52,286 bases of DNA from UBA2336 sp964538575 (GTDB lineage: Bacteria; Bacteroidota; Bacteroidia; Cytophagales; Cyclobacteriaceae), in the NCBI GenBank assembly GCA_964538575.1, contig CAZIGG010000006.1:1-52286 (forward strand), given 5' to 3'. Numbering within the stretch: the stretch's first letter is position 1; every line of letters begins with the position of its first letter. The position numbers and the translations under genes were made by a program. A model generated the notes under the pieces. That model saw only the letters and a program-made list of their open reading frames with translations. It ran no database searches and had not been told where the DNA came from. Positions 33,285 through 40,974 of this stretch are shown here, piece after piece.

Positions 33285-34847
33285 CTACGAAGAGATTTTA
33301 TGCACCACATCCAGCACCGTTCCGTCAACCCATTTCACAACCGCTACAATATCCTTCCCGAATTTTTGCTTTGCCGGAACACCGCAGATTTTTTCTGCTT
33401 CAGTTTTTAGTTCCTGGATTGTTTTTACCGGAAGTCCGCTGCTCTTTACTTTTTCAATCAGATCTTTTCTCAACGGATTAACCGCAATGCCGCGTTCCGT
33501 TACAATTACATCAATCAATTCGCCCGGGCCACAGATCGTAGTTACTTCATCACGAATCACAGGAATGCGATCTCTGAAAAGCGGAACAGGAAGAATGGTA
33601 CACTTTGCAAACAGGCAATTCTGCCAGCCCCCGATGCCATGCAGCAGCACACCATCGGAATGGGTTACCACGTTCGCATTAAAATTTACATCCACTTCTG
33701 TCGCTCCCAGGATTACTACATCCAGCATGGATGCAAAATTTCCTTTGCCGTGATAGTTATAGCTGGTAAACGGACTGGTGTTAACATGCTTCGGATTTTC
33801 GCGCATCGACTTTACACCTTCCAGGTCGAATGTCTGACCATCGAGGATATAATCGGCCAACCCTTCGTTTAGCATGTCGACCAGATACTTGTTACTCCCT
33901 CCTCGCGCGAAGCGCGCTTTCATGCCTTTTTTCCTTAGCAGTTCAGCAAAATAAATTCCGATCGATAAAGAAGTTCCGCCTGCTCCGGCCTGGAATGAGA
34001 ATCCGTCTTTTATTATTCCTGCGTGTTCACAAAATTTTGCTGTCATTTCAGCCAGCAATAACCGATCAGGACTTTTTGTTACCTCCGTTGTTCCGGAAAC
34101 GATCTTGGATGGAATACCAACATGATCAACTTTTACAACATAATCGACATAGTTACCCTGAATCTGCCACGGCACACACGGAAACGGTACCAGGTTATCG
34201 GTAACAACAATCACTTTATCGGCATACTGCGAATCCGCTAATGCAAATCCTAAGAGCCCGCACGCTGCAGGGCCATCAACACCATTGGCGTTTCCAAAAA
34301 AATCAGCTGAGGGTGCAGCAATAACTGCGATGTCGATTTCAACCTCTCCATCCTGCACAGCCTGGTATCTTCCTCCATGCGAACGCAGCACTCCTACTCC
34401 TTTCATCTTTCCTTCTGAGGTAAACCGGCCGAGCTGACCGTTCATGCTTCCTTCAATATGATGAATGGTTCCATCTTCAAGATATTTTGTCAAAGGCGCA
34501 TGACACTCAAATGATGCAGAGGGAAACCAAACGAGATTCTTAACACCCAACGAAGCAGCGATATCAAAGATCTGCCCGGCAATTAAGTCTCCATTTCTGA
34601 AATGATGATGGGTTGAAATGGTCATACCATCCTTCAATCCGGATTTAACAAGTGCATCTTTTAAAGTAGGTACAAGCTTGTTTCCATCTTCTGGAAAATC
34701 AACGCATGAAGAAATGCGCGGTCCGAATTTTTTTCCTTCAGGTTTATGCTTGCCAACACCCTTATAAGGAATAACGGGCTTACCATTAACTTCAGTGGGG
34801 ACGGAGCGGCCAATCGCATTAATAACGAGTTTTGCAGATTTACTCAT
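33285..34847 (-). CDS. citF: Citrate lyase alpha subunit (citrate CoA-transferase)
   Basis: A 520-residue CoA-transferase family protein of normal CitF length. The N-terminus (INAIGRSVPTEVNG, then PYKGVGKHKPEG) is typical; later segments include GMTISTHHHFRNGD, GASGGTSL-like GAGGTSLSIG and the C-terminal ICGPGELIDVIVTERGIAVNP. It exchanges acetyl on the acyl-carrier prosthetic group for citrate. The ATG overlaps the citDE stop (ATGA). CitC, CitX and CitG, needed to make the active holo-enzyme, are not in the window and must be elsewhere. Confidence 0.92.
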   Translation of the reverse strand: MSKSAKLVINAIGRSVPTEVNGKPVIPYKGVGKHKPEGKKFGPRISSCVDFPEDGNKLVPTLKDALVKSGLKDGMTISTHHHFRNGDLIAGQIFDIAASLGVKNLVWFPSASFECHAPLTKYLEDGTIHHIEGSMNGQLGRFTSEGKMKGVGVLRSHGGRYQAVQDGEVEIDIAVIAAPSADFFGNANGVDGPAACGLLGFALADSQYADKVIVVTDNLVPFPCVPWQIQGNYVDYVVKVDHVGIPSKIVSGTTEVTKSPDRLLLAEMTAKFCEHAGIIKDGFSFQAGAGGTSLSIGIYFAELLRKKGMKARFARGGSNKYLVDMLNEGLADYILDGQTFDLEGVKSMRENPKHVNTSPFTSYNYHGKGNFASMLDVVILGATEVDVNFNANVVTHSDGVLLHGIGGWQNCLFAKCTILPVPLFRDRIPVIRDEVTTICGPGELIDVIVTERGIAVNPLRKDLIEKVKSSGLPVKTIQELKTEAEKICGVPAKQKFGKDIVAVVKWVDGTVLDVVHKISS

Positions 34848-36076
34848 ACATGTTCTTCAGAATTATACCCGTCTTTCCAGTTATTCTTTAGTTTACCCAT
34901 TGCAACAGCTAAATCAATTGAACGCTGTGCGCGTTTCACAACAGGCGCATCAATCATTTTTGTTCCCAGCGACACCACGCCCAATCCTTTTTTTGTCGCC
35001 TCTTCAAAAGCCATTATAATCCTTTTTGCTTTATCGATTTCCTGTGCATCGGGTGCAAAGTTCTCATGAATCACATTAATCTGTCTGGGATGAATACAGC
35101 CCATGCCTTCAAACCCAAGTGCCTTCGATTGAAGAACATTTTGTTTTAATCCATCCATATCGCCTACATCGGAGAAAACTGAATCGATTGGCTGAATACC
35201 GGCAGCTTTACAGGCATTAACCACCATACTCCTGGCAAATAATGACTCCGTTCCTTCCGGTGTCCGAGTAACACCAAGGTCGGCTGTATAATCTTCCAGT
35301 CCGATGGCAACCGCAACAATATTTTTAGCAGCCATTGCAATTTCAAATGCATTCATAACACCCAGGGCGCTTTCGATAATAGGCATAAGCCAAACCGGGG
35401 TGTTGATTTTCAACCGGGTTTGAATGGAAAGGATATGATTATTTACCTCGTGCAACTGATGCGCACTTTCACATTTCGGTACCAGCACTACGTTAACATT
35501 GTAAGGAATAATGTAATCCAGGTCGTTCAATCCGGCCGGAAGCTGGTTGATTCTGACCATTCGCTCAGCTCCCATAAAATCAAGCACACGAAGTGCGTTA
35601 CGAACTAAAAGTCTTGCTTCGTTTTTTTTATCAACAGCAACGGCATCTTCAAGGTCAAGTATAACGGCATTGGGTTTATGAATTCCCGCGTTAATCATTA
35701 AACTGGGTGTGTTGCCCGGCAAATACAACCTTGAAAACCGAAGCTGATCTTTAACCGTGGAGTATTGATTTTCAGCCAGCATGTCCGGAAGGTATTCTTT
35801 TTCGGTCCGGATAACCCGTTTGATGGCAGCTTCCAATCTTGCCGCAATTACAAATGGTAAGGCTCCTTTATCTTCTATGGTGATTACAGCGTGTTCTATT
35901 TCAAAAAAATTAAGAACATCTGTACATAAAGCAGCAATGCTCTCTCCGTACAGGGATTTCACTTTACTCTTCAGATCAATTTTTATTCCGCCTGAGGTTG
36001 CAGGTTCAAGGGAAATGAAGCAATCCGAGCGATCCTTATCACCTTTATTACCTGCAAATGCTGTTGTTGCGCCCAT
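34844..36076 (-). CDS. citE: Citrate lyase gamma-beta fusion (CitD-CitE)
   Basis: A 410-residue fusion. Residues 1 to about 95 match the acyl-carrier subunit CitD: A-G-N-K-G-D-K-D-R-S17-D, where the Ser carries the phosphoribosyl-dephospho-CoA arm in known CitD, then SGGIKIDLKSKV and V-I-T-I-E-D-K-G-A-L. Residues from about 115 match CitE: RLYLPGNTPSLMINAG, DLEDAVA, V-R-I-N-Q, L-V-P-K-C-E-S, and a C-terminal I-H-P-R-Q. CitE cleaves citryl-ACP to oxaloacetate and acetyl-ACP. CitD and CitE are usually separate genes. The ATG at 36076 places the carrier Ser correctly; a GTG at 36127 would overlap the transporter gene. Confidence 0.85.
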   Translation of the reverse strand: MGATTAFAGNKGDKDRSDCFISLEPATSGGIKIDLKSKVKSLYGESIAALCTDVLNFFEIEHAVITIEDKGALPFVIAARLEAAIKRVIRTEKEYLPDMLAENQYSTVKDQLRFSRLYLPGNTPSLMINAGIHKPNAVILDLEDAVAVDKKNEARLLVRNALRVLDFMGAERMVRINQLPAGLNDLDYIIPYNVNVVLVPKCESAHQLHEVNNHILSIQTRLKINTPVWLMPIIESALGVMNAFEIAMAAKNIVAVAIGLEDYTADLGVTRTPEGTESLFARSMVVNACKAAGIQPIDSVFSDVGDMDGLKQNVLQSKALGFEGMGCIHPRQINVIHENFAPDAQEIDKAKRIIMAFEEATKKGLGVVSLGTKMIDAPVVKRAQRSIDLAVAMGKLKNNWKDGYNSEEHV

Positions 36077-36114
36077 ATCGTTTGAAAAGCTCTTTAAATA
36101 TACAACCGGAAGCC

Positions 36115-37599
36115 TTATTGTGCCCACGCGGGCAATGTTGGTTCAAAGTTTAACCACGGCATAATCACAAAATACATCATGATGGTGAGGATAACGAGGC
36201 TGATCAGGTTGAGCCACACACCGCATTTCACCATATCCGAAACGGTTACCCGTTCGCTTCCGAAGATCACGGTATTTGGCCCGGTACCTGCAGGCATCAT
36301 AAAACCCAGTGACGATGCGACAGTAGCCGGTATCATTAATAGCAGCGGATTCATGCTTGCAGCAACCGCCATGCTCGCCAGAATCGGTAATAAAATATTA
36401 GCCGTTGCCGTATTGGAGTTGAACTCGGTAAAGATCATTACAAAGCCGATCACTAAAATCAGTACAATAATAAACGGATAACTGCTGATGAATGCCAGTT
36501 GACCGCCTAACCAACCTGCCAGTCCGGTCGATTCAAAGCCTGCGGCAATGGCATACCCTCCGCCAACAATCATTACAACACCCCAGGGTACCTGGCTTGC
36601 CTGCTTCCAATCGAGCAATCGCTTCTCTTTGTTAGCCGGAACGGCAAACAGTAATAATGCCGCAGCCATCGCTACGGTGCTGTCGTGTACAAACGCATCC
36701 AATCCCAGCAGCTCGCTCCACCCTGGAATAATAAGATCACCAAACACCAGATTTTCGCGGAACACCCAGCCAAAAATGGCGAACAAACAAACGTAAATAA
36801 CCCTGCGTTCACCCGGAGATGTTTTGCCTAATGATTTCAACTCGTCTTTAATAATAGTGTCATTCCCGCTCAGGTTACCGCTCACCTTAAAATATTTAAT
36901 CAGGTAATAGGCAAAGATTGGCAGGAAGATGATCAACAACGGCAAACCCACCTTTAGCCATGTAAAAAATGTTATGGGAGGCGCCTCGGGAAAAAGATTT
37001 TCGAGAATACCGATGAGAATAAGATTAGTAGGTGTTCCGATCAACGTACCTAATCCTCCAAGTGTTGCTGAATAGGCAATGCCCAGCATCAATGCTGTTG
37101 CGAACGTGCTTTTCTTTCCTTCTATAAGATCTTCTTCTTTGGAGACAATAGACATGGCAATCGGGAACATCATGACTGCTGCCGTAACATTCGCAATCCA
37201 CATCGACAGGAATGCCGTGGCGATCATCATGCTGAAGATGATCTTCTGCCGGCTGATACCAAAAATATTAATGATAACGAGTGCGATCCGTTTATGCAGG
37301 TTTTGTGATTCGATGGCTTTGCCGAGGAAGAATCCACCCAGCATCATCAGCACGTAATTGTGACCGTAGTTAACGGCTGTCTTTCCAGCAGGTAAGATTT
37401 GTAATAACGGATATAACGCAAGCGGTAAAAAGGCGGTGGCAAAAACCGGGATAGCTTCGGTTATCCACCAGATACTCATTAATACTACAACCGCGGCCGC
37501 GCTTTTTCCTTCCGGTGAAAGGCCTTCCGGTGCAGGTAATAACAAGATAATGATGAAGGCGGATATCCCGGTGAAAAAGCCAATGTAGCGTTTCGACAT
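36115..37599 (-). CDS. DASS-family (SLC13) sodium-coupled di-/tricarboxylate transporter
   Basis: A 494-residue polytopic protein with about 11-12 membrane segments. Family motifs are ITEAIPVFATAFLPLALYPLLQI near residues 45-70, GTLIGTPTNLI near 185-195 and the second substrate loop EFNSNTATANILLPI near 395. The first repeat of that loop reads W-I-A-N-V-T-A-A-V instead of the usual S-N-T. In the citrate lyase operon it is the likely citrate or dicarboxylate importer, possibly exchanging for a product. It is the first gene of the operon. Confidence 0.87.
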   Translation of the reverse strand: MSKRYIGFFTGISAFIIILLLPAPEGLSPEGKSAAAVVVLMSIWWITEAIPVFATAFLPLALYPLLQILPAGKTAVNYGHNYVLMMLGGFFLGKAIESQNLHKRIALVIINIFGISRQKIIFSMMIATAFLSMWIANVTAAVMMFPIAMSIVSKEEDLIEGKKSTFATALMLGIAYSATLGGLGTLIGTPTNLILIGILENLFPEAPPITFFTWLKVGLPLLIIFLPIFAYYLIKYFKVSGNLSGNDTIIKDELKSLGKTSPGERRVIYVCLFAIFGWVFRENLVFGDLIIPGWSELLGLDAFVHDSTVAMAAALLLFAVPANKEKRLLDWKQASQVPWGVVMIVGGGYAIAAGFESTGLAGWLGGQLAFISSYPFIIVLILVIGFVMIFTEFNSNTATANILLPILASMAVAASMNPLLLMIPATVASSLGFMMPAGTGPNTVIFGSERVTVSDMVKCGVWLNLISLVILTIMMYFVIMPWLNFEPTLPAWAQ

Positions 37600-37634
37600 G
37601 CTGTAGGTTTGGGTTGCTGCTTACGCAGGTTGCC

Positions 37635-37658
37635 CAAAGCTAATTTTTCAAACGTTTG
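37635..37658 (-). promoter_or_regulatory. Promoter region of the citrate operon
   Basis: On the minus strand TAGCTTTG (37642-37635) matches TAnnTTTG exactly, 36 bp before the transporter ATG. Just upstream lies the perfect palindrome CAAACGTTTG (37649-37658), within T-T-C-A-A-A-C-G, an octamer also found twice before rbsK. No -33 TTTG is seen at the standard distance. Confidence 0.4.
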
Positions 37659-37778
37659 TGATAATCCTAAAAATGCCCGAAAATAGTAACGTCAATGCAT
37701 CATAATTATTAGTAATATATTGATTTTCAATAAGTTAATATAATAGAATCGTATCTAAACCATACATGTAAATCTATT

Positions 37779-39296
37779 ATGCTTAAATCATCAGCGCTCA
37801 TATCGCTTATTCAGTCAATGTCGAAGCCCGAAAAGAAGGCTTTTAACATGGCCGCTCCGCGCACTGAACCGGTGCCGCATTACATGAGCCTGTATAATCT
37901 TATCCGTAAAGACAAAACCATTACACCGGAATTAATGCGCACAAAATACCTTAAGCAGCATACAGGCGCATCATTTGACACAACTGTCAAGTATTTGTAC
38001 AAAGTGTTGCTCGATACGATGCTTGAGCTTCGTACGGAACAAGACAGCTATTACTCGTTGTTCGATAAAATCCTGAAGGCACGGATTCTTTTCGAAAAAT
38101 CATTATTTGAAGAATGTTTTGACCTACTCAACAAAGTTATCGCGAGCGCCCGCAAGCTTGAAAACTACTATGCATTATTGATTGCATCCCGACTAGAGCT
38201 TGAATACCTGCTAGCCCTCAACTTCCCGCACATTGATGAGAAGATGCTGCTCAACAAGCAGTTCCGGATCAATGAAGTAATGCGTGTCACGCAAAAGATT
38301 AACCAGCAATCGGCTTTGTATGAACTTTTAAAACACAGAGTACTTCACAAAGGCAATATCCGGTCTGAGCAGCAAAAAAATGAATTGAATGATCTGGTGG
38401 TAAGCGAGATGAGCATCGTTGCATCTTCAAACGTAGATAATTTTGAAATCCAGAAACTTCACCAGTTGTTCCAGGCCAACTACCTGATCAGCGTTGGAGA
38501 TTACAAATCAGCACTACATTCATTTTACGAATTGAACAACCTGCTCGAAAGCAACAAGCATCTTTGGTCGAACCCGCCAATTTATTACCTGCTTACGCTT
38601 GAGGGCATTCTTGACAGCCTGCGAAGCCTGAAGAACTACGAGGGCATGAAGCACTTTATTGATCAGCTCAAAAAACTGAATAACCCTTCTTTAAACTTTA
38701 GCGCCAATGTTACCTGCCTGATCTTTTTGTACGAGCTTTTCCCCTTGCTGGACAAAGGTGATTTCTTTGCCAGTGAAGTGCTGATGCAAAGGTATTCGGA
38801 AGACCTGTTTAAAAAATCTCATCTGCTGAGCTTGGCACGAAACGCAGAGCTGAGCCTCTACACAGCCCTTATTCATTTTGGCTTACGGGATTACAGCAAG
38901 GCCCAGAAGGCCCTGAACAAAATCATTTTCATCGGAAAGAATTATTCCTATCTCCCGCTTTATCGCACGATCCGCCTCGCCAACCTGATGATTCTGTACG
39001 AGAAAAAAGATTTTGACCTGATCAAATCCGAAACGCGTTCGATCAAGCGCGATATGAATGTTGTTGGGAAAGAATATAAAATTGAACGCAGCGTATTAAG
39101 TTTTGTAAACAAGCAAAATCTGCCAATCTCCGGCATGAAGCGGAAAGCGTTATGGGAAAAGATCCGGGAGGATTTTGATAAGATGCACCACGATGTTTTT
39201 GAGCAGCAGATTACCCGGTTATTTGATTTTTCGGCCTGGATCGAAAGCAAGATCCGCAAGATTCCGCTGTCGGAGGTGTTGGGGAATAAAGATTAA
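37779..39296 (+). CDS. Large alpha-helical (TPR-like) protein of unknown function
   Basis: A 505-residue cytoplasmic protein with no signal peptide or membrane segment. It is leucine-rich and predicted almost fully helical, with pairs of amphipathic helices (for example Y-S-L-F-D-K-I-L-K-A-R-I-L-F-E-K-S and A-L-H-S-F-Y-E-L-N-N-L-L-E) that resemble degenerate TPR-type solenoids. The first 90 residues (ALISLIQSMSKPEKKAFNMAA) recur in Bacteroidota proteins of unknown role, as far as I recall. No enzyme motif is visible. It is divergent from the citrate operon across a 179-bp AT-rich gap, so a regulatory scaffold role is conceivable but unsupported. Confidence 0.75.
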   Translation: MLKSSALISLIQSMSKPEKKAFNMAAPRTEPVPHYMSLYNLIRKDKTITPELMRTKYLKQHTGASFDTTVKYLYKVLLDTMLELRTEQDSYYSLFDKILKARILFEKSLFEECFDLLNKVIASARKLENYYALLIASRLELEYLLALNFPHIDEKMLLNKQFRINEVMRVTQKINQQSALYELLKHRVLHKGNIRSEQQKNELNDLVVSEMSIVASSNVDNFEIQKLHQLFQANYLISVGDYKSALHSFYELNNLLESNKHLWSNPPIYYLLTLEGILDSLRSLKNYEGMKHFIDQLKKLNNPSLNFSANVTCLIFLYELFPLLDKGDFFASEVLMQRYSEDLFKKSHLLSLARNAELSLYTALIHFGLRDYSKAQKALNKIIFIGKNYSYLPLYRTIRLANLMILYEKKDFDLIKSETRSIKRDMNVVGKEYKIERSVLSFVNKQNLPISGMKRKALWEKIREDFDKMHHDVFEQQITRLFDFSAWIESKIRKIPLSEVLGNKD

Positions 39297-39386
39297 TTTG
39301 TGGATGATATGAAATATTTATATTGACCAGTATATATGTAATTATACTGCGCATAATTAATAATACACACCATCAAAATAAAAACA

Positions 39387-40865
39387 TCAAAAATCAATAT
39401 CGCTATACTCCCCCACCGAATACGTTCTGCACGACAACCTTCCTTTCAGCACGGAGGGCTTGAACAGCGATTTACCCAACAGCATCCGAACGCATTCCTG
39501 GATGCCTTCGGTAATAGACGGATGCGGATGCACACACTCTGCAAGCTCTTCAATACCTTTATCCATAGAGATCAGCAAGGCTACTGCCTGAATGGCGCTG
39601 GACGCCTGGTTACCGATGATCTTTACGCCCAGAATTTTCATTTCCCCGTCATTGGTGACCAGCAGCTTGATAAAGCCTTGTGTGTTACGTTTGGCAATCG
39701 CTCTTGGAATACAACTGTAATCCAGCGTAACAACTTTATAATCAATTCCTTTTTCGCGGGCCTGGGTTTCGTTCAATCCAACACCCGCTACTTCCGGACT
39801 TAAGAACATGATCGTGCTGATGTTTTCATACACCAATTTGCGCTTTGGATTTCCAAAAATGCGTTCAACGGCATAACGGCCCTCAAGCTCACCCACGTTT
39901 ACTAAAGAAATATCCGCGGTAATATCGCCTACAGCATAAATGTTTGAGACGTTGGTTTGCGTATCGTTATCCTCAATTCCGCGCTTGGTGATGTTGATCG
40001 GAACTTTATCATCCCACAATTCTTCGTAATTTGGAATCCGGCCAACCGATACCAGCGCTTTCTCTACGTTAAATACTTCCTTGCTCGTATCATCGTATTC
40101 AAGCTCGTATTCCACGCGGCCGTTCTTTACCTCCATCCGGATCAGGCGCGAGTTCCGGTGAATCAGCACACCATTATTTTCCATGTTGCGTTCGATCACT
40201 TTCACTACGTCCTCATCTTCAAAGGGAAGAATGCGTGCGCCTTTATCGATTAGGTGAACTTTTGTTTTTCCGAATCCTGAAAAGATCGTGGCATACTCGC
40301 AGCCGATCACCCCCGCCCCTACAATCACCATGCTCTCCGGAAAGTCTTCCATGCTTTCGATGCCCTCGCTGGTCATTATGGTTTTTTCATCGATGGGCAG
40401 TTCAGGCAGATATCGTGGACGGCTTCCGGTGGCGAGAATAATGTAATCACCTGAAACAACTTCTTTTCGCGAGCCATTTGTAATTTCGATCTGATGCTGG
40501 GTAATCAGCCGTGCCGTACCGCTTTTAAAGGTTAGCAGATTGTTCTTTGCAGCGTTAAGAAGTTCCATATGCTCTTCAAGCATACCCTTACGTTCCTCAA
40601 CAGCCCGACCAACTTCGGCCTGAATCTCTTTATAAGATATGCTGGGTGCCTGAATGTTATACCGCTTCAGGTTCTTTCGAAAGCCTGACGCTTCACGCGA
40701 AAGTTCCCACCACGTTTTGGACGAGAGCGCACCGTTAGTAACACCTGCACCGCCTACCTTTTCCTTTTCAATCAGTAAAACCTTCTTTTTAAAATCGAGT
40801 GCGCGCATGGCTGCCGCATAGCCTGAAGGCCCCGCCCCGATTACGACCAAGTCAAATTTTTCCAT
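39387..40865 (-). CDS. Pyridine nucleotide-disulfide oxidoreductase-like flavoprotein without redox cysteines (transhydrogenase-like)
   Basis: A 492-residue two-dinucleotide-fold flavoprotein. FAD site VVIGAGPSGYAAAMRA (7-22), NAD(P) site VIVGAGVIGCEYATIFSGFG near residues 180-199, second FAD motif NIYAVGDIT near 305-313, and a C-terminal dimerisation domain with catalytic H-P-H-P-S-I-T-E. Where dihydrolipoamide dehydrogenase has C-L-N-V-G-C this protein has G41-V-T-N-G-A46, so both redox cysteines are gone. Soluble transhydrogenase SthA also lacks the pair but usually keeps one Cys. Hydride exchange between NADH and NADPH is therefore the best guess. Stand-alone gene. Confidence 0.75.
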   Translation of the reverse strand: MEKFDLVVIGAGPSGYAAAMRALDFKKKVLLIEKEKVGGAGVTNGALSSKTWWELSREASGFRKNLKRYNIQAPSISYKEIQAEVGRAVEERKGMLEEHMELLNAAKNNLLTFKSGTARLITQHQIEITNGSRKEVVSGDYIILATGSRPRYLPELPIDEKTIMTSEGIESMEDFPESMVIVGAGVIGCEYATIFSGFGKTKVHLIDKGARILPFEDEDVVKVIERNMENNGVLIHRNSRLIRMEVKNGRVEYELEYDDTSKEVFNVEKALVSVGRIPNYEELWDDKVPINITKRGIEDNDTQTNVSNIYAVGDITADISLVNVGELEGRYAVERIFGNPKRKLVYENISTIMFLSPEVAGVGLNETQAREKGIDYKVVTLDYSCIPRAIAKRNTQGFIKLLVTNDGEMKILGVKIIGNQASSAIQAVALLISMDKGIEELAECVHPHPSITEGIQECVRMLLGKSLFKPSVLKGRLSCRTYSVGEYSDIDF

Positions 40866-40974
40866 CGCTGAGGTAAATTAAATCCAACTACAACTACGAA
40901 AATTAAAGAAATTCTTTTAGAAAGAAATATTCGAACGATTCCTTATACTTACACCCGCAAAACGCTGATAACCA

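Noticed and set aside
36077..36127. GTG-started extension of CitD-CitE
   Set aside because: It overlaps the transporter gene, and CitD normally starts about 15 residues before the carrier serine.
39387..40865. Assignment as dihydrolipoamide dehydrogenase (lpd)
   Set aside because: Both redox-active cysteines are replaced, so lipoamide chemistry is not possible.
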